From: Paramesorhizobium endophyticum
GTDB taxonomy: Bacteria > Pseudomonadota > Alphaproteobacteria > Rhizobiales > Rhizobiaceae
Reading direction: 5' to 3'
DNA length: 64,000 bases
Assembly: GCF_014640615.1 (NCBI RefSeq)
Contig: NZ_BMHH01000020.1
Location: forward strand, 1 to 64,000
The notes below the pieces were generated by a model. That model was given only the letters and a program-made list of their open reading frames with translations. It had not been told where the DNA came from and ran no database searches. A program made the position numbers and the translations under genes. This document shows positions 25,306 through 33,560 of this stretch, one piece after another. Numbering within the stretch: the stretch's first letter is position 1; every line of letters starts with the position of its first letter.

Positions 25306-26832
25306 TCAGTTGGTTATGGAAACACCCTTGAGGCGCACCATTCCATCCGGATAGGCGACGAAGCCCTTCAAATCCGCGCGCGCGGCGAACGGCCAGGGCT
25401 GGTAATAGAGATAGACGATCGGCAGCTCGTCCTGCAGGATCGCCTGCGCCTCGTCATAGATCGCCTTGCGCTGCGCCTGATCGGTGGTCTCTCGGGCCTT
25501 ATTCAAAAGCGCGTCCACCTTTTCGTTGCAATAGCCCGCATCGTTGAGATTTCCCTTGCAGGTGTCGAACTGGTGAATATTGCCATCGGGATCGGCGCGG
25601 CCCGACCAGCCGCTTTGTCCGACTTCATAGCTCTTTTCCTTGAGCGCGCTTTGCAGGGCGGCGAATTCGGTCGGGCGCAGCGAGATATCGAAACCGGCTT
25701 CGCTCGCCATGGCTTGGATGAGTTCGTAGACCTGCTGCGAGGTGGAATTGTTGCCATAGGCGATCTCGAACTTGACGCGCTCCAGCCCCGCTTCCTTGAG
25801 CAGAGCCTTCGCTTTTTCCACGTCGCGCGTCACGGTCTCGAACTTCTTGTCATAAGCGAAGCTGGAGGGCGGGAAAGGCTGATGGGCCGGCTGGAAAACC
25901 CCTTGACCCACGACTTCATTGATCGCGTTGCGGTCGATGGAAAGCTCGAATGCCTGGCGCACGCGCTTGTCGTGGCCGATGGGGAAGCTGTCCTTATCGC
26001 CCTTGGTCATGTTGAAAGTCAGCGCCTGATAGCCCGTGCCCGTCACCGGATAGAAGGCGAGCTTGCTGTCATTTTTCACCGCCTCGATATCGGCGGAGGC
26101 GACGCGCTCGATGAGATCGAGCGAGCCGGATTGCAGATTGGCGAGGCGCACGGTGGTGTCCTGAATCGGCAGGAACGTTACCTTGTCGAAATGGTAATTC
26201 GCGGTGTCCCAGTAATCGCTGAATTTTTCAAGGACGATGCGGTCGTTCTGGACGCGGCTCACGAATTTGTAAGGTCCGGAACAGACCGGATTCTGGGCGA
26301 AATCACCATTCGCGAACGCCTTGGGCGAGAGGATCATGCCGGCCCGGTCGGCAAGCTGCGACAGGAGGGAAGCGTCGGGCTTCAAGAGATGGATTTCAAG
26401 ATTGGTGTCGTCCACCACCTTGATGCTGTCGATCGAGGCCACTTCGCTCTTGCGCAGGGATTCGGGAAGGGTTTTTGCCCGTTCCAGATTGGCCTTCACG
26501 TCGGCGGCAGTGATTGTCGCGCCGTCATGGAATTTGCCATTGTTGCGCAGCTTGACGCTCAGGACTTTCCCGTCATCGGACCATTTCCAGCTTTCGGCAA
26601 GCTGCGGCTGGATCTCCAGCTTTTCGTTGATGTCGAACAGCTTGTCGCAAAGGGAGGTGAACACGATGCGCCCGACAAAGGTGCGCGCGCGGTGAGGATC
26701 CAGCACATCGGCATCATCCTGAAGCCCGATGCGTAAATCCGCCGCCAGGGCCGGCAGGGTCACCCCAGCGCAGAGTGCCGTGACGGCGGCGGCAAGGCCG
26801 GTATTGGCAAAATGTCTCAAAATCCGCTTCAT
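25306..26832 (-). CDS. Peptide/glutathione-type ABC substrate-binding protein (DppA/GsiB family)
   Basis: The 508-residue precursor starts at 26832 after a GGGGAAAAAG ribosome site and has a Sec signal peptide ending ALAA before DLRIGLQ. The mature part is a family-5 extracellular solute-binding protein. It has typical segments such as LAESWKWSDDGKVLSVKLRNNGKFHDG and an IDRNAIN motif near the hinge. As the first transporter gene of the operon it delivers substrate to the DppB/DppC-like permeases. The co-located gamma-glutamyltransferase suggests a gamma-glutamyl peptide ligand. Confidence 0.92.
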   Translation of the reverse strand: MKRILRHFANTGLAAAVTALCAGVTLPALAADLRIGLQDDADVLDPHRARTFVGRIVFTSLCDKLFDINEKLEIQPQLAESWKWSDDGKVLSVKLRNNGKFHDGATITAADVKANLERAKTLPESLRKSEVASIDSIKVVDDTNLEIHLLKPDASLLSQLADRAGMILSPKAFANGDFAQNPVCSGPYKFVSRVQNDRIVLEKFSDYWDTANYHFDKVTFLPIQDTTVRLANLQSGSLDLIERVASADIEAVKNDSKLAFYPVTGTGYQALTFNMTKGDKDSFPIGHDKRVRQAFELSIDRNAINEVVGQGVFQPAHQPFPPSSFAYDKKFETVTRDVEKAKALLKEAGLERVKFEIAYGNNSTSQQVYELIQAMASEAGFDISLRPTEFAALQSALKEKSYEVGQSGWSGRADPDGNIHQFDTCKGNLNDAGYCNEKVDALLNKARETTDQAQRKAIYDEAQAILQDELPIVYLYYQPWPFAARADLKGFVAYPDGMVRLKGVSITN

Positions 26833-26878
26833 CTTTTTCCCCTTTTGGTTTTTGTGAAGAGTGCGGTTGTCTTTAAAG

Positions 26879-27613
26879 TTACCCCTCCGTGGGCGGACTT
26901 GCTTTCGCCACGCCCCCGATTTCGGCGATGACCGCATCGCGCAAGGAAGTCACATGGGCGCGCATGGCGGCCTCGGCATCCAGCGGATGAAACCTGCGGA
27001 TCGCGTCCAGAATGGCGGCGTGCTGCTCGACGGAGAGCGCATTACGTCCGTTCGACCGCACCCGGGCGCGGAACTGGCGCCAGGATGGGCTCTGGCGGAT
27101 GCCATTGATCATTTCCATGATGGCGATGAAAAGCTGGCTGCCGGAGGCCTCGGCAATCCTGGCATGAAAGGCTGAATCCCAGCGTTCCCACGAAGCGGCA
27201 TCCGTCGACTGCTCCGCTTTCAGCGCCAGGCGCTCCAGTTGCTGGATCAGAGCAGGAGTGGCGCGCGCGGCAGCCATGCGCGCCAGCGCGGGCTCGATTT
27301 CCACCCGCACATCCATGATTTCGAGCGGGTTGGTATGTTCCGCAAGGCGCTTCGCCGCCATATCGACGAGAGGCGCGGGCTGGCCGCCGAAGGTGCCCTG
27401 GCCCTGTTTGCGCCAGATCAATCCCTCTTCCTCGAGCACGTCAAGCGCCTGGCGGACTGTGCGACGGCCGACGCCCAGCAACTCCGCCAGCTGCCGCTCG
27501 GGCGGCAGACGGATGCTTGCCTCGTCCGAAGGGCTTTCCAGCATCGAACGCAATTTTTCCAAGGCAGCGTCGATTTCCCCGCTGCCTTCCATGGATGACA
27601 AGACATGAACCAT
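26879..27613 (-). CDS. GntR/FadR-family transcriptional regulator
   Basis: This is a 244-residue regulator if read from the ATG at 27613; starts at 27679 or 27592 are also possible and none has a clear ribosome site. The N-terminal winged helix (LPPERQLAELLGVGRRTVRQALDVLEEEGLI) is followed by an FCD-type helical effector domain with His/Asp-rich segments (WDSAFHARIAEASG). It lies just upstream of, and on the same strand as, the binding-protein gene, so it very probably controls the gamma-glutamyl peptide operon and itself. Confidence 0.88.
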   Translation of the reverse strand: MVHVLSSMEGSGEIDAALEKLRSMLESPSDEASIRLPPERQLAELLGVGRRTVRQALDVLEEEGLIWRKQGQGTFGGQPAPLVDMAAKRLAEHTNPLEIMDVRVEIEPALARMAAARATPALIQQLERLALKAEQSTDAASWERWDSAFHARIAEASGSQLFIAIMEMINGIRQSPSWRQFRARVRSNGRNALSVEQHAAILDAIRRFHPLDAEAAMRAHVTSLRDAVIAEIGGVAKASPPTEG

Positions 27614-28014
27614 TGAATTTATTGGTCCGCGCTTGATCCAGCTGGATGATGGTCCTGCTGCATGAAATTTCCCCGGCATTCCTGCCTTATCATTTTGTTC
27701 CCGTCGGCATTATAAACGGCACTTTTTATTTCGTTTCAAGCATGAATTTTGGAATAATGGCGAACCAATAGTCGAATGGTTCAACTGGTACGGCCCCGCC
27801 AACGCAAAGCCGCCATGAGAATGATGATAGGTGGAAGCTTCGGTCAGCGGGCCTGAGCGAACTCTCGGTTGGCAGATATCTAGGCGGCGTCTGGTTGCCA
27901 TCCATTCTTGGACGCTTCTGGATATGCATTAGCGTCATCTTTTCGAGGTGCAGCCATGTATATTGTGAACGGCTTAATTCAACCGAATCACGATTTCCTT
28001 TATGGAAGCCATGC
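27614..28014. other. Interval between the GntR gene and the lipid-kinase pseudogene
   Basis: I see no gene here. A perfect 12-bp palindrome, ATCCAGCTGGAT (27636-27647), lies just upstream of the GntR start and is a weak candidate for its operator. The rest should hold the two divergent promoters. Confidence 0.4.
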
Positions 28015-28883
28015 ATGACGGGCACAGCACTTCTTCTCGTAAATCCGAATTCCCGGCAGGGACGGGAAAGCCTGCCGAAAGTGCGCGATTTGCTGCGCCA
28101 AGCGGGCGTCGAATTCATCGAGTTGCCGCAAGATAGCGGCGAGACCCCCTCCGATGCGATCATAAAGAGGGCGGCACAGGTCGATCGGATCATCGTTGGC
28201 GGAGGTGACGGTAGTCTCAATGCCGCTGCAAAAGGACTGCTGGCCACCGGGCTGCCGCTGGGCGTCCTGCCTTTGGGCACGGCTAATGATTTTGCGCGTA
28301 CGGTCGGCCTGCCGTTCGATCTCCCAGCTGCGGTTAAAATCATCGCCGGAGGAAAGACAGCCCAGGTCGATCTTGGCGACGCCAATGGCCATCCCTTTTT
28401 AAACGTCGCGAGCGTCGGTTTCAGCGCGGACCTCGCCGCCTCGCTGACGCAACAGGCGAAGAAGCGGTGGGGGAAGCTGGGCTACGGGTTGTTGCGGCAC
28501 GATTGCTTGCCGGATCACACCTTTTTACCGCTGTTCTCGAACATGGTGGACAAACCAAAGGCCTTCGAACATTTCAAGTCTCGGTCGGAAATGGGCGCTT
28601 TTACGGCGGCGGTATGAAAGTCCACGCTGACGCTACCGTCTTCGACGGAATGCTCGATGTGTTTAGCCTGGAGGTGAATCACTGGTGGAAGTTACTGGCG
28701 CTGCTTCCCCGCCTTCGCCGGGGAACCCACGGCCAATTGGACGATGTCCGCGCCTTTTCCACGCGCGAACTCACCATAAGCACGCGCAAGCCCATGCCGG
28801 TCAACTTGGATGGAGAGCTCAAGACGCAAACGCCGGTGAGATTCACCATTCAGGAGAAGGCAATTGCAGTGTTTGTGAAGTGA
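28015..28883 (+). pseudogene. Diacylglycerol-kinase-like lipid kinase, single frameshift
   Basis: The first part (from the ATG at 28015) has the kinase fold opening LLLVNPNSRQGR and the nucleotide-binding GGGDGSLNAAAKGL followed by LPLGTANDFART, typical of YegS/DgkA-type lipid kinases. Reading then leaves frame near 28486-28488 and continues in another frame to 28883 (from VVAARLLAG through SVGNGRFYGGGM to the stop). Adding one G to the GGG run at 28486 would restore one chain of about 290 residues, the usual family length. It is either a recent null mutation or a sequencing error. An intact protein would phosphorylate diacylglycerol or a related lipid. Confidence 0.78.
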
Positions 28884-28900
28884 GCAGACCGGCTACCAGC

Positions 28901-30553
28901 TCAGCTCAGGATGTCCGGTAAACCGCCGCGGTAGGCAAAGAGCAGTCCTGTCCATGGGTGGGCAACAATGACCCGGAACCGGTAGCACCCGTCCACTTCC
29001 CAGGCGCCAGCTCTGATATGCGGCCCGAACCGCTTTGGAAGCGGCAATCCGGCGAATTTCCAGCCACAGAATTGCCAGTCAACGCCCCCAGAAGCCGGCT
29101 CAAGGTCGAAAATGAACCGCAGCAGGCCGAAACGCTCTTCAAATAGCCCAAGCGCCCCGGCGTCAGTCAGGTTGGAGGAAAATTGCGCGCTGCCAAAACG
29201 GCGTGTCCATCTCTCACCCCTGTGGTCTTGCTCCAGCACCACCTCGACTTCATGCTTGCCGGTTCGCGGCAGCCCCAACACCAGGCGCAGTAACCTGGCT
29301 GCCATGTTTTCCCCGATCCGGGCAATCGCATGGCCGGATGCGGTGATGTGGCCACCGCCATGCACCGCCCTGACGGAGGAGGGCAGCAGCATCCACTTTT
29401 CGCCGAGCAGGCGCTCAAAAAGGACAGTGCTTTCAGGTAAGCCCTGATCGAGCCGTGTGTGGATCGGCAATTCGGCGAGTTCATGCAGGATATCGCCGCG
29501 CTCCAGTATGCCGGCACAGACCATCGCGCCGCGCCTTGTCTCCTTGCCTAGCAGCAGCGAGCGGACCAGCGCGGCAGCGGGCGCCGCAGGGACGTTGGGG
29601 CCCGCACCGGCCTGTGCCCATAATGCCCAACGTGCGCGGAAAGGGCGATCCATGTCATCCCGGCCCGAGGCCTCTACGATCATGCCGCCACGATCGGAGC
29701 CGAAACCCGCCGTCGCGTCCGCGGCGGTGTGCAGCAGCCCAGCAAATCGCCTTAGGGAGCGGACAATCCCCCAGCGAACCGGGAGGCTGAGCAGGGTCAG
29801 GCCGAGATGCACGGGCATGATCTCATGCCCGGCCATGAACAGTGCTTCGCGGCGAATGGGAAAGCGCATGGGCAGGAGATCGAGATCAGGAGTTTCGCAG
29901 ATCGAGACGAGCCGTTTGCCGAGGCCGGGGATGTGGATCGCGCGAAGGCCGGACCAGCCGGGCACGGTTGTCCAGCCGCCGACGCGCAGAACACGCACGG
30001 GCCGCCCCACATAGGACAGAAGCGCCTTCACGATCGACGGGCCGCGCGTCGTGCGAGCACCGGGCGAAAGTGCAACCATGACGTCATCGATCTGCCGCCA
30101 ATCTTTCACGAGCTCCGCGAGTACTGCATGAGACAGGGCGGGTATGGTGCTGGCGGCGGTGACAGCCAGCACACCTGCCCGCCTCGCTGCTTCGTCCAGC
30201 GCGTCGGCAAAGCCGGCCACGTAGTCGCGGGCATCCGCCAGATCGATGTAATGCGCGCCTTGCCGCACAGCCGCGAGCGCCAGGCGATAATCGCTACCCT
30301 GAAATGGTCCCGCGGCGTCGACAACCAGCCAGGGCGACGTTTCGATCAGTCCTTCCGGGCGCGACCTGTCAAAAGGCTGGACCAGAATGCGAGCGGCAGC
30401 CCCACTCTTGAGAAGCGATGCCCTCAGTGATTGAAGCGCGTCGACGCGGCGCGCTGCCAGGATCAGTTCGATCTGCGTGTGGCGGGATAGCATGGCTGCC
30501 AGACGGCTGCCGAAAGTGCCGGTCGCGCCGACCAGAAGAACGCGCCTCGTCAT
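28901..30553 (-). CDS. Saccharopine-dehydrogenase-like NAD(P)-binding protein with DUF4166-type C-terminus
   Basis: This 550-residue protein opens with a Rossmann motif (VLLVGATGTFGSRLA) and the saccharopine-dehydrogenase-type NAD(P) domain (about residues 1-380). The C-terminal 170 residues (from about HITASGHAIARIGENMAARLLRL) look like DUF4166. Fusions of this kind are known in proteobacteria but have no assigned reaction. It overlaps the DCC-family gene upstream by four bases (ATGA), so the two work from one transcript. Confidence 0.75.
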   Translation of the reverse strand: MTRRVLLVGATGTFGSRLAAMLSRHTQIELILAARRVDALQSLRASLLKSGAAARILVQPFDRSRPEGLIETSPWLVVDAAGPFQGSDYRLALAAVRQGAHYIDLADARDYVAGFADALDEAARRAGVLAVTAASTIPALSHAVLAELVKDWRQIDDVMVALSPGARTTRGPSIVKALLSYVGRPVRVLRVGGWTTVPGWSGLRAIHIPGLGKRLVSICETPDLDLLPMRFPIRREALFMAGHEIMPVHLGLTLLSLPVRWGIVRSLRRFAGLLHTAADATAGFGSDRGGMIVEASGRDDMDRPFRARWALWAQAGAGPNVPAAPAAALVRSLLLGKETRRGAMVCAGILERGDILHELAELPIHTRLDQGLPESTVLFERLLGEKWMLLPSSVRAVHGGGHITASGHAIARIGENMAARLLRLVLGLPRTGKHEVEVVLEQDHRGERWTRRFGSAQFSSNLTDAGALGLFEERFGLLRFIFDLEPASGGVDWQFCGWKFAGLPLPKRFGPHIRAGAWEVDGCYRFRVIVAHPWTGLLFAYRGGLPDILS

Positions 30554-31038
30554 CGCTCGCCTGGCGGTATCGCGTCAACGAAGCGGGCCCGCACATGCGG
30601 TGGTGGCACCATGCAGGCGGCGCGTCTACCGAACAAGCGATACCGGTTGCGGGCGATCCACCGATAGGCGGCATCCCGGATCGGCCGAGGGACCACGCGG
30701 ATGAACCGCAGCCATCGCAATGGTGGAGGCAGACGGCCAAGCATTGCAATCACGGCTTCGCTCGCCTGAAGGGCCTGCCCGTGGTCGAAAAAGAGGAATG
30801 TTGATGGATCGTCGGGATCGATATCGAAGCGTGCGGCGAGGAGCCGGCCATAGGGCGACTGTATGGTGGTGAAGCGAATGGCGCCCGCGCAGTCGATTCG
30901 CAAAACGAATTGCACCTGAGCCGAGCAGAAGGCGCAAAAGCCATCAAACACCATTAATCCATCCGGTGCGTGAAAACCCCCAACAGGTGGATTGGCTCCT
31001 ACGAGGGCAACCTGCCCATCATGCTCAACTTTCGGCAT
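30550..31038 (-). CDS. DCC-family (DUF393) thiol-disulphide-type protein
   Basis: This 162-residue protein is read from the ATG at 31038; an internal ATG at 30954 is also possible. The core begins MVFDGFCAFCSAQVQFVLR, which carries the D-x-x-C-x-x-C motif that names the DCC family. The family is predicted to have a thioredoxin-like fold. It is the first gene of a two-gene operon with the saccharopine-dehydrogenase-like gene. Function is unknown. Confidence 0.75.
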   Translation of the reverse strand: MPKVEHDGQVALVGANPPVGGFHAPDGLMVFDGFCAFCSAQVQFVLRIDCAGAIRFTTIQSPYGRLLAARFDIDPDDPSTFLFFDHGQALQASEAVIAMLGRLPPPLRWLRFIRVVPRPIRDAAYRWIARNRYRLFGRRAACMVPPPHVRARFVDAIPPGER

Positions 31039-31671
31039 GGTTTTCACGCGATGCGCTCCGCGAGGTTTCCGGTCAAACCGGCAGGATTTGTCCGCAGACA
31101 TGGCTGGAAACAGAATACTTACGCCCCCAACGCCTTTCCATGGAACAGGGTTCCCCCCGGAATGGCGGGGGATAAAGACAGCTTCAGAGAAAGCCAGTAG
31201 ACGGCCGAGCGAGAAAGCGGGCTTCGTGTGTGGGCCAGGAACGAGATACACCTCGACAAAACGGGGTGCGATGTTATTCCAATCCGGCCGGTCAGACCGG
31301 CGGACTTCACCCGTCGATCTGAGTATAGATCGCGTCACGAAGCGCCCGGATGTTCTGATTGAGTTCTTTCAATTGCGCTAAACTTTGCCCGGACGTAGCG
31401 ACTAATGCGTCTCCAAGGCAGCCGGCCCGGGACTTCAGGGCGCCCCCCTGGGTGCTCAACTCAACGCCACCACCACCTGCCGTTCATTGTCCGGATTGCG
31501 CGTACGGCGCACCAGCCCGGCAGCATAAACCAGTCTCATCGCAAAAATGAATATCGCGATAACAAATCCAGCCGAACGACAGGTTGTGTATTTCTCGGTC
31601 GAACCGGAAGACGGCTCGCCATGCGACCGCGAATTCCAACGGGGGCATAGGCTTCCCCATTTCCCCGCCTT
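31039..31671. other. Long interval upstream of the DCC gene and beyond the phnF end
   Basis: About 630 bases carry no convincing gene. Open frames on either strand here are short, arginine-rich and lack ribosome sites. A longer in-frame N-terminal extension of the DCC gene reaches to 31338 but has no family similarity that I can see. The region may mark an old insertion or decay boundary next to the phn locus. Confidence 0.4.
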
Positions 31672-32391
31672 TTACGGCTTGAACACCAGTTCGATCCTGT
31701 CGGCCAGGAAGCGGGTGCGAATGAATTGGACGGGCACGTCGTTGAGATCGACATCGATGGCGTTGCTGACGAGGACGATGGAATCTGTGGAGCACTGCAG
31801 CACTTCGGCATCGGCGGGTGAAACTCTCTCGGCGGTCAGCCGGGTCTCGCGCCGGCGATAGTCGTTGAGGCCGTGCTGCTTCAGGGACTGTGTGACGGAG
31901 CCGGTCTCGGCATAGGCGGCGATAATGTTGGGGAACCGTTCGCTGGGGAAATAACCCGTCGAGCGCGAGACCGGCACGCCGTCCACCACGGTCATCTTTT
32001 CCAGTTTGAAGAGCGGCGCGCCAGGTTTCAGCTCCAGCAGAGAGGCCAATGTCCGGTCGGCGGCGACGCGCTGCGAATTGATCAGCCGCCCTGCCGATTC
32101 CAGTGACTGTTTGATCATGTTTTCCGAAAAGCGCGCCCGTGTGCCGATGGGATAGGTAATGCGCGGCTGCACTTCGTTGATGAAGGTGCCGCGCCCGCGC
32201 TCGGCCCGCAGAACCCCTTCATCCGACAGCGCTGAAATCGCCCGCCTGACCGTGTGGCGGTTGACGCCGAATTCCCCGGCAAGCTCGATTTCCGGCGGCA
32301 GGCGGTCGCCGTAACGCCCCTCGGCAATGGCGGCACGTAAGGTGTCCGCGACCCGCCGCCAGCGCGAAATGCCATCATCCATCACATTCAT
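31672..32391 (-). CDS. phnF: Phosphonate operon repressor PhnF (GntR/HutC family)
   Basis: This 239-residue regulator has an N-terminal winged helix (LPPEIELAGEFGVNRHTVRRAISALSDEGVL) and a C-terminal UTRA effector domain, as in HutC and PhnF. It is divergent from the C-P lyase genes, the usual place of phnF. A perfect dyad fitting its family lies just before phnG. It probably represses the phn operon when no phosphonate-related ligand is present. Confidence 0.9.
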   Translation of the reverse strand: MNVMDDGISRWRRVADTLRAAIAEGRYGDRLPPEIELAGEFGVNRHTVRRAISALSDEGVLRAERGRGTFINEVQPRITYPIGTRARFSENMIKQSLESAGRLINSQRVAADRTLASLLELKPGAPLFKLEKMTVVDGVPVSRSTGYFPSERFPNIIAAYAETGSVTQSLKQHGLNDYRRRETRLTAERVSPADAEVLQCSTDSIVLVSNAIDVDLNDVPVQFIRTRFLADRIELVFKP

Positions 32392-32421
32392 CGTTTCACG
32401 CTCTTTCGGAAAATTTTCGCG

Positions 32422-32439
32422 CTGTCATCGACCCGTCAT
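32422..32439 (+). promoter_or_regulatory. Pho box (PhoB-binding site) of the phn operon
   Basis: CTGTCATCGACCCGTCAT holds two 7-base repeats, CTGTCAT and CCGTCAT, 11 bp apart. This fits the PhoB direct-repeat consensus with one mismatch. A -10-like TATAAG follows at 32451-32456, the spacing expected when the Pho box stands in for a -35 element. It implies induction of the phosphonate genes under phosphate limitation. Confidence 0.75.
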
Positions 32440-32471
32440 CGATTCCGCGCTATAAGTCAAAAAAGATCAGT

Positions 32472-32489
32472 TGTCTATACAAATAGACA
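32472..32489. promoter_or_regulatory. Perfect dyad, probable PhnF operator
   Basis: TGTCTAT-ACAA-ATAGACA is a perfect 7-4-7 inverted repeat between the -10-like box and the phnG start, 11 bp before the ATG. GntR/HutC proteins bind dyads of this kind, and a site here would block the operon promoter. It is the best PhnF operator candidate in the window. Confidence 0.72.
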
Positions 32490-32500
32490 AATTGGAGTGC

Positions 32501-32968
32501 ATGATGAAATCATCCGCAAATATGGCGCAAGACCAGCGCAAGCGGGCGCTCGATGCGCTGGCATCGATGCCGGCGGCGGCGCTGAAGGAGCGCTATGAGA
32601 GGATCAGGGCAAGCGCGCCGCAAGCCCTGCCCGTGCGAGGACCAGAGATCGGCGCTGTCATGGTGCGCGGCCGCGTCGGTGGAGGCGGCGCGCCGTTCAA
32701 CCTAGGCGAGGCGAGTGTGACCCGCGCGACGGTGAAGCTTGCGACGGGCGAAGTCGGCCATTCGATCGTGCTGGGGCGCGATCCGGAGAAGGCGAAGGCC
32801 GTCGCGCATCTCGACGCCCTGCGGCAGGTGCCGGAATGGGAGCCGGTCGTCGAGCGCGATTGCGTGACGCCGGCAATCGAAATGCTGGAGACGGAGCGCC
32901 GGAAGCTCGCCGAGGAGACGGCGGCGACGCGGGTGGATTTCTTCACCATGGTGCGGGGAGAGGACTGA
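32501..32968 (+). CDS. phnG: C-P lyase core subunit PhnG
   Basis: This 155-residue protein is PhnG, part of the PhnGHIJ core complex that attaches phosphonates to the ribose of ATP and later cleaves the C-P bond. It shows the family segment APFNLGEASVTRATVKLATGEVGHS and a C-terminal DFFTMVRGED. Two adjacent ATGs (32501, 32504) follow a GGAG site; a TTG at 32471 lies inside the operator and is not used. The stop overlaps the phnH start (TGATG). Confidence 0.93.
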   Translation: MMKSSANMAQDQRKRALDALASMPAAALKERYERIRASAPQALPVRGPEIGAVMVRGRVGGGGAPFNLGEASVTRATVKLATGEVGHSIVLGRDPEKAKAVAHLDALRQVPEWEPVVERDCVTPAIEMLETERRKLAEETAATRVDFFTMVRGED

Positions 32969-33558
32969 TGCAGACCGAAATCTTCGAGGGCGGCTTCGCC
33001 GATCCCGTCTTTACCTCGCAGGCGGTGTTCCGCGCCGTCATGGATGCCTTCGCGCGTCCCGGCACAATTGCGAACTTAAGCGATGTCGCTCAAGCGCCCG
33101 CGCCCATCCCCGCCGCGGCAGCCGCGATCCTGCTGACGCTCGCCGATTTCGATACGCCCGTCTGGCTCGAGGCGGACGATTCCACGGCGGCGAGCCAATG
33201 GCTGTCTTTCCATACGGGCGCTGTGACGACGCCGGATGCGGCGGCTGCGAGCTTCGTCATGCTGAGCGAAGTGTCCAATTTGGACAGTTGGGATCGTTTC
33301 GCGCTCGGCACGGCGGAATATCCCGATCGCTCGGCGACCTTGCTGCTTCCCGTCGCGGGGCTCGACGGCGGCCAGAGGCTCACCCTGCGCGGACCGGGGA
33401 TCGAGAAGATTGCGGTCATCGTGCCGCGCGGCCTTCCCGGAGGGTTCATTGAGACGATGCAGGAGAATGCGCGCCGCTATCCGCTCGGCTTCGACGTCGT
33501 TCTCGTCTGCGGCGGGCAGGCGCTCGCTCTGCCGCGCACCGTCAGGATCGAGGTGTAA
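32968..33558 (+). CDS. phnH: C-P lyase core subunit PhnH
   Basis: This 196-residue protein starts at the ATG overlapping the phnG stop; a much longer frame from 32836 lies inside phnG and is discarded. It carries the PhnH segments FRAVMDAFARPGTI near the start and GPGIEKIAVIVPRGLPGGF later. PhnH is a structural dimer in the PhnGHIJ core. It is translationally coupled to phnG, with phnI two bases downstream. Confidence 0.93.
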   Translation: MQTEIFEGGFADPVFTSQAVFRAVMDAFARPGTIANLSDVAQAPAPIPAAAAAILLTLADFDTPVWLEADDSTAASQWLSFHTGAVTTPDAAAASFVMLSEVSNLDSWDRFALGTAEYPDRSATLLLPVAGLDGGQRLTLRGPGIEKIAVIVPRGLPGGFIETMQENARRYPLGFDVVLVCGGQALALPRTVRIEV

Positions 33559-33560
33559 TC

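Noticed and set aside
25252-26736. Plus-strand open frame of 494 codons opposite the peptide-binding protein
   Set aside because: It is wholly antisense to a well-supported solute-binding protein with a signal peptide and ribosome site.
32471-32500. TTG start upstream of phnG
   Set aside because: It lies inside the operator dyad and lacks a ribosome site; the ATG pair at 32501/32504 after GGAG fits better.
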